A stretch of DNA of 64,000 nucleotides from Longilinea arvoryzae (GTDB lineage: Bacteria > Chloroflexota > Anaerolineae > Anaerolineales > Anaerolineaceae). The notes under the pieces were generated by a model. The model was given only the letters and a program-made list of their open reading frames with translations, ran no database searches and was not told the DNA's origin. Location: contig NZ_DF967972.1 in assembly GCF_001050235.1 (NCBI RefSeq), positions 1,922,107 through 1,986,106 of the forward strand. The letters run 5' to 3'. This document shows, piece by piece, positions 25,011 through 32,508 of the stretch (position 1 is the stretch's first letter; each line of letters opens with the position of its first letter). The translations under genes and the position numbers were made by a program.

Positions 25011-26998
25011 AAAGGATCTCCCGGCCATTCCGTATACGGCGCCGCCCATCCCAGGGTGTTGTAAATGGTTTTGACGGATTCGGAATGAATCCCGCATTCC
25101 AATTGCGCAGCAATGTCCCCCAGGCCCAGGCGTTCGAGCGTTTCAACCGTTGGCAGGCCGTAAATGGGATCCCAGCCGCGCAGGGCGTAATAATCCTGCA
25201 GCATCTTGCCCAATTGACAGACACTGCCGCGTGCATTTCCCGAGGGAGATGGCATGGCCGTAAAACGCCACGGCAGGGTATCGTCGGCCCGGGTGATGCC
25301 GTGCAGCGCGTTATAACAGCGCTGCAGGTTGTAGATGCGCTCGCCGATGACCTTCAATCGGTCCACATCCAAGTCCAGGCCCGTTGCAGCCTGAATGGCT
25401 TCGGCCTGGTCCTTCCAGTAAATTTCGGCCATGACAAAGGTGCCGCCCGATTTGCAGTTCCCGCTCGAGTCCACAACCGCGCCATAATCCTCACCGTCTT
25501 TCACCAGCATGGCCTTATGCTGGACGGCCAGCGGATTGACCAGGTCGGGCAAGAGACTGGAGTCGTAGCGTTTGAGGGCTTCGTCCGGAGTGCCGGATTC
25601 ATCCAGAACGGGGAATGCTTTGAGATGGTCGGCGCCGCGCGAGGACGTGGCATGGGCGAGTCCCATCGACTGCTGGGCGCGACCGTCCTGGGCCGGGATA
25701 TCCTGCCCCTTGACATGCATGGCGTAGCGCTCGGAATTGCGGCCGTACCATCTGGCAGCCCGGGCCGCACCTTCGGCCAGCGTATCTCCCAGCGCGCCTT
25801 CCCGATAGGCAATGCGCCGTAGCAATTCCAGCAGGGTGTGATAATTGCCCCAGGACAGGTCCAGGCCATCGCATTCGGATTCTTTTAAAATTCCCTTTTC
25901 CCACAATTCCATGGCAAAAGAAATGGCGTTCCCGGCCGAGATGGTATCCATTCCCAAATCGTCGCAAATTTCATTACCCTTGAGAACCGCGGGCAGGTTG
26001 TGGTTGCAAACGCGCGCGCCGAAGGCGTTGAGCGTTTCGTATTCGACGCTGGTGGTCAGGGTGTCTTTGAATTCACCGTTTTCGACGGTGTATACCTTGT
26101 CGCACCCCAGCGGACAATTGAAACATGCCGTGTCGCGATCGAGATGTTTCTCGCGCAGGGTCTCACCCAGGATATCATCGATGGCTTCGTAACTGCCGTA
26201 GCGGAAATTCTGGGTCGGAAATCGACCGATGGGCTGCATCAATGCAACCAGGCCGGGGGTGCCGAACAGGTGGGTCGACTTGAAGAAGGGGTGTTTGCGC
26301 AGGTTTTGTTGGAGTTGCGCGGTGAGGGCGATGAGCTTCTCCGGATCGTGCATGGGAATCGCACTGTGGCCTCTGACCGCGATGGCCTTCAAGTTCTTGG
26401 ATCCCATCACGGCGCCCATCCCTGAGCGCGCGGCGCTGCGGCGCGGCGTCACCTGTATGCTGGCATATCGCACCAGGTTTTCGCCTGCCGGGCCAATGGC
26501 GGCGACTTTCAGGTCGGGGTCATGGTGGCGCTGCCTGAGCCAGGTTTCGGTGTCGAAAATACCCTTGCCCCAGATTTCATCCGCCGGACAAAGAGTCACC
26601 TGCTGGTCGCAAATGAAGAGGTAGACCGGGGTTGCGCTGCGCCCTTCGAAGATGATCAGGTCGTACCCGGCGAATTTGAGTTCGGGTCCAAAATGACCTC
26701 CGGCGTTGGAATCGCCATAAATACCCGTCAGGGGGGATTTCGCGATGAATTCCAATCGTCCGGAATTGGGCATGGAGCTGCCGCACAGCGGACCGGTGGC
26801 AACGATCAATTTATTTTCCAGGGAAAGCGGTTTTACCCGGGCAGGCACCTCATCCCATAAAATCTTCACACCGATCCCATTCCCGCCCAGGTAATTCTCG
26901 ACCCAATCCAACGGCAGGATATCTTTTTCGATCGTGCCGTTCGTCAGGTCGATCCGTAGATATTGCCCCGCATATCCCTGATATTTGAGAGATTTCAT
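25007..26998 (-). CDS. Aldehyde:ferredoxin oxidoreductase family protein (AOR 1)
   Basis: Tungsten-pterin enzyme that oxidises an aldehyde to the acid, passing electrons to ferredoxin. At 663 residues it has full length. Domain 1 shows YLGGNGIGVKILWDEV, SGRLEFIAKSPLTG and GGHFGPELKFAGYD; the pterin loop reads AARSGMGAVMGSKNLKAI. The 4Fe-4S cluster ligands are CFNCPLGC plus the late cysteine in DSSGNCKSGG, and LGMDTISAG is also conserved. It overlaps the ferredoxin gene upstream and the MoaD-like gene downstream by four bases each. The acidic/aromatic substrate cannot be predicted; the two AORs here share only family-level similarity and probably differ in substrate or form a pair. Confidence 0.95.
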   Translation of the reverse strand: MKSLKYQGYAGQYLRIDLTNGTIEKDILPLDWVENYLGGNGIGVKILWDEVPARVKPLSLENKLIVATGPLCGSSMPNSGRLEFIAKSPLTGIYGDSNAGGHFGPELKFAGYDLIIFEGRSATPVYLFICDQQVTLCPADEIWGKGIFDTETWLRQRHHDPDLKVAAIGPAGENLVRYASIQVTPRRSAARSGMGAVMGSKNLKAIAVRGHSAIPMHDPEKLIALTAQLQQNLRKHPFFKSTHLFGTPGLVALMQPIGRFPTQNFRYGSYEAIDDILGETLREKHLDRDTACFNCPLGCDKVYTVENGEFKDTLTTSVEYETLNAFGARVCNHNLPAVLKGNEICDDLGMDTISAGNAISFAMELWEKGILKESECDGLDLSWGNYHTLLELLRRIAYREGALGDTLAEGAARAARWYGRNSERYAMHVKGQDIPAQDGRAQQSMGLAHATSSRGADHLKAFPVLDESGTPDEALKRYDSSLLPDLVNPLAVQHKAMLVKDGEDYGAVVDSSGNCKSGGTFVMAEIYWKDQAEAIQAATGLDLDVDRLKVIGERIYNLQRCYNALHGITRADDTLPWRFTAMPSPSGNARGSVCQLGKMLQDYYALRGWDPIYGLPTVETLERLGLGDIAAQLECGIHSESVKTIYNTLGWAAPYTEWPGDPL

Positions 26999-27513
26999 GC
27001 AGGCTGCCTTTCGGATCGCTCACTTTTCTTTACGGCCCTAAAAGGTTCCAGAGCGGATCGAATTTGCTCGAAGGTGGCGGCTGCCGCAGCGCTCGACTCG
27101 ACGGCTTCGATGGCGCCGTTCGGGCACACTCGAATGCACCACGGATCACCGCCGCACTGGTCGCATTTCAACGACACGGCGACGCCGTTCTTCCCACGGC
27201 CCGACAGGCGATGAAAATGGATGGCGCCAATCCCGCAGGCGCGCACGCAGCGGCTGCAGCCGGTGCACAGGCTTTCGTCGATGATGACGGCTCCGCAGGC
27301 GTGGAGTGAAATGGCGCCCTGTGGACAGGCCTGAATGCAGGGTTTCTCGTCGCAGGGCAGGCAGACCACCGGCAGGATCGTCTGGCGACTTTCGGTCTGG
27401 TAAACCCGAATTCTTGACAGCTCGGGATTGACGCCTCCCTCGTGCGCCAGGGAACAATACACCACGCATGCCAGGCATCCGGTGCAATTGTCGGGTTTGA
27501 TCGAAAAAATCAT
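26995..27513 (-). CDS. 4Fe-4S dicluster-type ferredoxin, electron-transfer partner of AOR
   Basis: A 172-residue iron-sulfur protein of the HycB/DmsB kind. Four cysteine groups are visible: CTGCLACVVYC, CLPCDEKPCIQAC, CTGCSRCVRAC and CDQCGGDPWCIRVC, enough for four 4Fe-4S clusters. No signal peptide or membrane segment is present, so it is cytoplasmic. The start at 27513 follows GTCAGGAGCG; an earlier in-frame ATG (27534) lacks such a site. Placed between two AOR genes and overlapping AOR 1, it most likely takes their electrons to an unknown acceptor. Confidence 0.93.
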   Translation of the reverse strand: MIFSIKPDNCTGCLACVVYCSLAHEGGVNPELSRIRVYQTESRQTILPVVCLPCDEKPCIQACPQGAISLHACGAVIIDESLCTGCSRCVRACGIGAIHFHRLSGRGKNGVAVSLKCDQCGGDPWCIRVCPNGAIEAVESSAAAAATFEQIRSALEPFRAVKKSERSERQPA

Positions 27514-27573
27514 AGGCGCTCCTGACCGCAGCAATATCCGCTGTTCCCGGCTGGCCTTTCATGGAAAGGAATA

Positions 27574-29484
27574 TCAACCATTGGCTGCCCTGACGGCTGC
27601 CAGGGAGATGCTGTCGGCGATGGCAAGCCTCTGGAGGGTGTCGACGGTCGGAATCCCCGCATCACTCCAACCCCGCAGGTCATAATAATGATCCAGCATG
27701 GCGTCGAAATCATGGATTTCCGCCACGGAGATTGGCTTTTCAGATCGAACCGCGTGGTTTTCGCCGGCGGCCGGGGCGTATTGATAGATTTCCAGCGGCT
27801 CGGTGGTGAACCGTTTTGGCAAATAGTCGTCCTTGCGTGAAAAATGATGGCGAACGTTGTAGAGGCGTTCGAGATTGACGATTCTTTCGGCCGCGGTAAG
27901 CAGTTCCTGTTTCGAATACGGGAAACCGAGCGCGGTCAGCCCGGCTGCGATATCCTCCGGGAGGACGATATAGGTTTCGGCGGTGCTGAATTTGCACAAT
28001 CCAAGCGAATCGACGATGGCGCTGAAATGTTCGCCGGTGATCAGCACTTCCGGTTTGTAGGTTTCATCGGCGACATCCATCAGCCTGGATAGGATGGCTT
28101 CGGGGAAGAGCTTGTGGGCCACCTCCCAGTGGCCGGCCAGGTCGATGGTCGGCAGGCCGTACAGATGGTCGGCGCCGCGGTTGCTGACGGCATGCCCCAG
28201 CCCGAAGGCCTTGCAGACCCGCGGTTCCTGACGGGGCAGCTCGACGCCTTTGACTTGAATCGCGTAATCGCAGGCATTCCGACCGATCTTTTCCGCGGCG
28301 TGGCGTGTGCCCGAGGCCAGCAACTCGCCGATGCCGCTGCGGTCGGCAATTCGCTGGATGAGTCCCAGGATGGATTCCGGGTCTCCCCAATCGAGCGAGA
28401 ATTCCGGATCGTCCAGCAGGCCGCGCTGGTGGCATTCCATCGCGAAGGCGATGCTGACCCCGGTCGAGATGGTATCCAGGCCCATCTGGTTGCACAGTTC
28501 GTTGGCTCGAATGACAATCTCCGGATCGGCATTCCAGACCAGCGGACCGAACGAATCGGCGGATTCATATTCGGGACCTTCGATCTTCGCAGCAAATTTT
28601 CCGGAAGAAACTTGCGCCGTCCGCGCGCAGCGGATGGGACAGGCCGTGCAACCCTTGCGGTTCACCCAGTACCGGCTGAACGAGGCTGTATCCAGGCGGT
28701 GGATGAAAGGCACCTGGCCGCTCTGGTGGTTGCGCGTCGGCAAATCGCCGATCTTGTTCTTGATTTGCATCAGGTAAAGGGTCGATTCGTTCATCAACCC
28801 CTGGGTATTTCGACTGGTGAGCAGTTTCTGAAACTGCTGTTTGGCGATATTTTTAAAATCCATCGATGTCGCCCGGTTGGCGTTACCGGCGACGACGTGG
28901 ATGGCTTTCAGGTTCTTGCTGCCCATGACGGCGCCAGGCCCGCTGCGCGCCGCCGCACGCCCGCCGTCATTGATAATAGCGGCATAATAGACCCGGTTTT
29001 CGCCGGCCGGGCCGATGCAGGCCACGCGCCCGCCGGCGCCGGAAGCCAGGATGGCCTCTTCCGTAGCGGTGGTGGACAGACCCCAGAGATGATTGGCGGG
29101 TAGAATTTGGATGCTCGAGCCGTTGATCTGGATCAACACCGGTGTTTTCGCCCGGCCGGTGATCACCAGCGCGTCGTAACCAGCCTTGCTCAATTCGGGG
29201 CCAAAATGTCCGCCCGAATTGGCATAACCATAAGCGCCGGTGGCCGGGGATTTGAAGGTCACGTGATAGCGGGAGGCAGCCGGCCAGGTGGTGCCGTTCA
29301 AACGGCCGGTCGAGAAAATCAAACAGTTTTCCGGCGCGAATGGAGCCACCTCAGGCCCCACTCGATTGTACAGAAGGTAGGCCGCATACCCTCTTCCACC
29401 CAACCAGGACTGTAAAATCTTCGGATCGGTTTCATACTGAATGATTTTGTTCTCGGACAAATCGATTTCAGCAGTCAATGACAT
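27574..29484 (-). CDS. Aldehyde:ferredoxin oxidoreductase family protein (AOR 2)
   Basis: A second tungsten-pterin oxidoreductase, 636 residues. It has WLGGRGYAAYLLYNRV, GGHFGPELSKAGYD, AARSGPGAVMGSKNLKAI in the pterin site, CTACPIRC as the first three cluster cysteines, DSLGLCKF as the fourth, and MGLDTISTG. Both AORs therefore keep all cofactor ligands. It is 15 bases downstream of the XRE-cupin regulator gene and 60 bases upstream of the ferredoxin gene. Having two different AORs in one operon fits either two aldehyde steps or one heteromeric system. Confidence 0.95.
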   Translation of the reverse strand: MSLTAEIDLSENKIIQYETDPKILQSWLGGRGYAAYLLYNRVGPEVAPFAPENCLIFSTGRLNGTTWPAASRYHVTFKSPATGAYGYANSGGHFGPELSKAGYDALVITGRAKTPVLIQINGSSIQILPANHLWGLSTTATEEAILASGAGGRVACIGPAGENRVYYAAIINDGGRAAARSGPGAVMGSKNLKAIHVVAGNANRATSMDFKNIAKQQFQKLLTSRNTQGLMNESTLYLMQIKNKIGDLPTRNHQSGQVPFIHRLDTASFSRYWVNRKGCTACPIRCARTAQVSSGKFAAKIEGPEYESADSFGPLVWNADPEIVIRANELCNQMGLDTISTGVSIAFAMECHQRGLLDDPEFSLDWGDPESILGLIQRIADRSGIGELLASGTRHAAEKIGRNACDYAIQVKGVELPRQEPRVCKAFGLGHAVSNRGADHLYGLPTIDLAGHWEVAHKLFPEAILSRLMDVADETYKPEVLITGEHFSAIVDSLGLCKFSTAETYIVLPEDIAAGLTALGFPYSKQELLTAAERIVNLERLYNVRHHFSRKDDYLPKRFTTEPLEIYQYAPAAGENHAVRSEKPISVAEIHDFDAMLDHYYDLRGWSDAGIPTVDTLQRLAIADSISLAAVRAANG

Positions 29485-29499
29485 AAGAGCCTCAGAGGA

Positions 29500-30036
29500 T
29501 CAGAGCACCGGAGGCGTCATCGCGCAGACGATGACCAGCTCTTCCGTACCGGTCGCGGAATAGCCTTTCAATTGCGGGCCTTCGTAGAAAATACTGTCTC
29601 CCTGCGAGAGGTGGTGGCAGCGATCGCCGACCGTGATGTCCATCTCGCCCTGGAGGATATACATGACTTCTTCGGTTTGGGATAATAACATTTGGGCCTG
29701 ATAAGCCTCACCGGGCTTCAGGCGAACCAGAAAGAAACCGATTTTGTGGTTGATGCTGTTGGTCAGGATTTCATAGGTGAGTTGATTCTTCTGAAAGGTC
29801 AGTTTTTTTCGCGCGGCCGCGCGAACGACTTCCTCGGTCTGGGCTTCGTCATCCAGGAATGCGAACATGGGAACCTGTAAGGCGGTGGCGATTTTTTGCA
29901 GGGAACTGATCGAGGGGGAGGTCTGGTCATTTTCCACCTGGCTCAAGAAGGCGGCCGTCAATCCGGTGCTTTCCCCCAGACTGCGCAGGCTCAAACCACG
30001 GGCGACTCGGAAATCATGAATTTTTCGACCGATCAT
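29500..30036 (-). CDS. XRE-family regulator with C-terminal cupin sensor
   Basis: A 178-residue transcription factor. Residues 1-60 form a helix-turn-helix (KIHDFRVARGLSLRSLGEST, AFLSQVENDQTSPSISSLQK); residues 105-175 form a cupin barrel (EEVMYILQGEMDITVGDRCH, LSQGDSIFYEG), probably the effector-binding part. This architecture is common for regulators of small-molecule catabolism. It heads the AOR operon and is transcribed away from the amidohydrolase-ECF operon; the repeats at 30163-30290 between the two are good candidates for its binding sites. Confidence 0.92.
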   Translation of the reverse strand: MIGRKIHDFRVARGLSLRSLGESTGLTAAFLSQVENDQTSPSISSLQKIATALQVPMFAFLDDEAQTEEVVRAAARKKLTFQKNQLTYEILTNSINHKIGFFLVRLKPGEAYQAQMLLSQTEEVMYILQGEMDITVGDRCHHLSQGDSIFYEGPQLKGYSATGTEELVIVCAMTPPVL

Positions 30037-30083
30037 GAAAAGCTCACTTTCCTGGTAATTTTCGAAATTCGCTATCGATTACT

Positions 30084-30111
30084 AGTATAGAATGGGAAAA
30101 GGGAATTTCAA
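30084..30111 (-). promoter_or_regulatory. Promoter of the XRE-AOR operon
   Basis: On the minus strand TTGAAA (30111-30106), a 16-base spacer and TATACT (30089-30084) are placed about 48 bases before the regulator ATG. Confidence 0.65.
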
Positions 30112-30162
30112 GTATCAATTTATGTTAATTAAGTAATACTTTACAAAATCATATTTTTGCTA

Positions 30163-30219
30163 TGACAACAGTAACATTTGTATCTGACAAATGTAATAAT
30201 CCGCGTATGACACCTGTAA
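30163..30219. repeat. Three phased TGACAnnnGTAA operator repeats
   Basis: TGACAACAGTAA (30163-30174), TGACAAATGTAA (30185-30196) and TGACACCTGTAA (30208-30219) repeat at 22- and 23-base spacing, about two helical turns. The second and third also fit the dyad TnACAnnTGTnA; so does TAACATTTGTAT at 30172-30183 in part. The third copy touches the -35 box of the rightward promoter, a position usual for an activator. Confidence 0.75.
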
Positions 30220-30248
30220 TTGGATTTACCCGGCCGGCGTGCTATCAT
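30220..30248 (+). promoter_or_regulatory. Promoter of the amidohydrolase-ECF operon
   Basis: TTGGAT (30220-30225), a 17-base spacer and TATCAT (30243-30248) form a fair sigma-70-type promoter directly downstream of the phased repeats. The predicted start near 30255 leaves a leader of about 77 bases that contains the inverted repeat at 30262. Confidence 0.65.
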
Positions 30249-30261
30249 GATTGCGTCCTTT

Positions 30262-30290
30262 GATAACATTTGCTCACTACAAATGTTATC
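30262..30290. repeat. Perfect 11-base inverted repeat downstream of the promoter
   Basis: GATAACATTTG (30262-30272) and CAAATGTTATC (30280-30290) are exact reverse complements separated by seven bases. Its arms contain TACAAATGTTA, which matches the TnACAnnTGTnA element of the upstream repeats, so the same protein may bind here and repress or loop; it could also form an RNA hairpin. Confidence 0.75.
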
Positions 30291-30331
30291 AGTTTTCTCT
30301 TCCCCTGATTTGCGTTCAACCGAATATCACC

Positions 30332-31684
30332 ATGCCTCTCCTCATCCGAAACGCAAAATACCTATTTGTCAATCCTTCGATGATCAAACAGGATGTCGAT
30401 GTCCTTATCGAAGGGAAAAGGATCGTCGCGGTGGGACGCGAACTGACCATTCCCGCCAAGGTCGATCTGATCGATGCTTCGGGCTGCGCCGTGCTGCCGG
30501 GATTGATCAACACCCACACGCACCTGTATCAAAATTTCCTGAAGGGTATTGCCGGTGGAATTCCGCTTGTGCCGTGGTGCAATGAAATTCTGTTCCCCAC
30601 CGTCGGCGTTCTTCGAGATGCGGTCAAGGAAAATCGGCGGATTCCGTATCTGTGGACAGCGCTTTCGGCAATCGAAATGATCAAGGGTGGGACGACCTGT
30701 TGCATCGACATGGACGTGACCTATGAGGAGACTCTGCAGGCCTGGCGCGAGATTGGGTTTCGCGGTGTGCTGGCGTACACTCTCACTAACCGCTGGGTGC
30801 CGGCCGAACTTCGCGCGAGCGAAATCGAGATGCGCCAGAAGGTGCTCGATTTCATCAGCGAGTACCACCGGCCGGACGGCCTGACGCAGGTGTTCATGGC
30901 GCCGTCCACACTTTTCCTGTGCGATGATGATTTGATGAGCTGGGTCGGCGAACAGTCTGAAAAGCTGCACCTGGGTGTCCAGATCCATATTTCCGAGACG
31001 GCCGGCGAGGTGGAAGATTCCATCCGTGAAACCGGCCTGCGTCCGGTGGAACGTCTCGAAAAGCTGGGTTTGTTGAATGATCGGTTGAGCGCAGTTCACT
31101 GCTGCCATATCAACGCCAAAGAAATCGACCTCCTGGCCCGAACGGGCGCGAATACTGTGCACTGCCCAAAGAGCAATATGAAGCTTGCGGATGGCATTGC
31201 TCCCGTGACAGAGTTGAAGGCCTGCGGGGTTCCGGTGGCCGTCGCCACGGATGGGGCCGCATCCAATGACCTGCTGGATATGTGGGAGGAAATGCGGGCG
31301 GCCGTTTTGTTGGCGCGGGTATCCAGGAATGACGCGGCCGCGCTGACTCCCGCAGACGCTCTGCAAATGGCGACCGTGGATGCGGCCAGGGCGGCCCGCA
31401 TCGATGCCGGTGAAATCATCCCCGGAAAACTGGCGGACCTGATCCTCCTGGACCTGAACAAAGCCCATCTTCAGCCGTTTCATACGGAAGATGTTGCCAA
31501 TATGCTGGTCTTCTGCGCCCGTTCGGAAGACGTGCGCGACACGATCATCCATGGCAAAGTGGTCATGCGCAACCGGCGAATTACCACGATCGACGAAGAA
31601 GAAATCCTACGGGAAGCTGTCGAGGTGGAGCGTGAACTCTTCAGCCAACGCAAGAATTATCAATTTGTCAGTTCGGAAAAGTAG
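30332..31684 (+). CDS. Amidohydrolase, MTA/SAH-deaminase-like
   Basis: A 450-residue metal-dependent deaminase-type hydrolase. All metal ligands are present: LPGLINTHTHLYQNFLKG (HxH), VQIHISETAGEVED (His), LSAVHCCHINAKE (His) and VAVATDGAASNDLLDMWEE (Asp). TVHCPKSNMKLADGIAPV is the substrate-loop segment of the MTA/SAH and 8-oxoguanine deaminase group. The start at 30332 opens the conserved beta-sandwich MPLLIRNAKYLF; the frame upstream overlaps the inverted repeat. It is the first gene of the rightward operon with an ECF transporter, so it probably deaminates or hydrolyses what that transporter imports. Confidence 0.9.
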   Translation: MPLLIRNAKYLFVNPSMIKQDVDVLIEGKRIVAVGRELTIPAKVDLIDASGCAVLPGLINTHTHLYQNFLKGIAGGIPLVPWCNEILFPTVGVLRDAVKENRRIPYLWTALSAIEMIKGGTTCCIDMDVTYEETLQAWREIGFRGVLAYTLTNRWVPAELRASEIEMRQKVLDFISEYHRPDGLTQVFMAPSTLFLCDDDLMSWVGEQSEKLHLGVQIHISETAGEVEDSIRETGLRPVERLEKLGLLNDRLSAVHCCHINAKEIDLLARTGANTVHCPKSNMKLADGIAPVTELKACGVPVAVATDGAASNDLLDMWEEMRAAVLLARVSRNDAAALTPADALQMATVDAARAARIDAGEIIPGKLADLILLDLNKAHLQPFHTEDVANMLVFCARSEDVRDTIIHGKVVMRNRRITTIDEEEILREAVEVERELFSQRKNYQFVSSEK

Positions 31685-31702
31685 AGGAGAGGGAGGCTGC
31701 AA

Positions 31703-32497
31703 GTGAGTTCACTCGTCGCGTATTATCCAAGCAATTCTTTCTTCCACCGGCTAGATCCCCGTGTGAAGACGATTTTCTTGTTGATTGTCAGCACCTCCAT
31801 TTTCATGGTCAACAACATGGCTGTAGCTGCCTTCATCCTATTGGTCATGATTGGCCTGTGGTTCCTGGCAAAACTACCCGGCTCGATCCTGATCGGCATC
31901 ATGAAAGTCCTGGTGCCTATTATCGCCTTCCTGTTTGTGGTTCAGGCGATTTTCTACCCGGGAACGACGCCGGTCATCAAACCGTTGATCCCGATCGGGC
32001 GTGGATTTGGAGAGGTAACGCTGGAGGGCATTCTGTTTTCGGTGCTGCTGGCTTTTCGCCTGGTGGCGATGGTGATCATGCTCCCGCTGGTCACTTTTAC
32101 AACCCCCATCCAGGAATTCGCGCTGGGTTTTGTAAAAATGGGTTTGCCGTACCGGCTGGCTTACACCATCACCACGGCATTAAACCTGGTTCCGGTCCTT
32201 CAATCGGAAACCAAGGTGATCGTGGACGCGCAACGCCTGCGCGCGATGCAGACCTTCGAGAACGGCAAGCTGGGCGAAAAATTGAAATCCTATCCGGCAT
32301 TGGTCACACCCTTGGTCATCGGTTCGATGCGCCGGGCCCAGTCGATGGCGGTGGCGATGGATTCGCGGGCGTTTGGCGCCAGTAAGAATCGAACCTTCCT
32401 GGTGGACCTCACCATGAAATCCAAGGATTGGGCGTTTCTGATTGGATCGGTCCTTTTCGCCATCGGCGTGGTCGTCGTTTCCTCTCTTTTAGGTTGA
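31703..32497 (+). CDS. ecfT: ECF transporter transmembrane coupling subunit (EcfT)
   Basis: Membrane scaffold of an energy-coupling factor vitamin or cofactor importer; 264 residues. It has the conserved start SFFHRLDPRVKTIFLL, about five hydrophobic segments, and the two coupling helices with IVDAQRLRAMQ and AVAMDSRAFGAS, which contact the ATPases. Translation starts at GTG 31703 after GGAGAGGGAGG. The fused ATPase gene follows after 11 bases and the likely S subunit gene is at 36962. Confidence 0.92.
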   Translation: MSSLVAYYPSNSFFHRLDPRVKTIFLLIVSTSIFMVNNMAVAAFILLVMIGLWFLAKLPGSILIGIMKVLVPIIAFLFVVQAIFYPGTTPVIKPLIPIGRGFGEVTLEGILFSVLLAFRLVAMVIMLPLVTFTTPIQEFALGFVKMGLPYRLAYTITTALNLVPVLQSETKVIVDAQRLRAMQTFENGKLGEKLKSYPALVTPLVIGSMRRAQSMAVAMDSRAFGASKNRTFLVDLTMKSKDWAFLIGSVLFAIGVVVVSSLLG

Positions 32498-32508
32498 TCG
32501 GATTTTGT

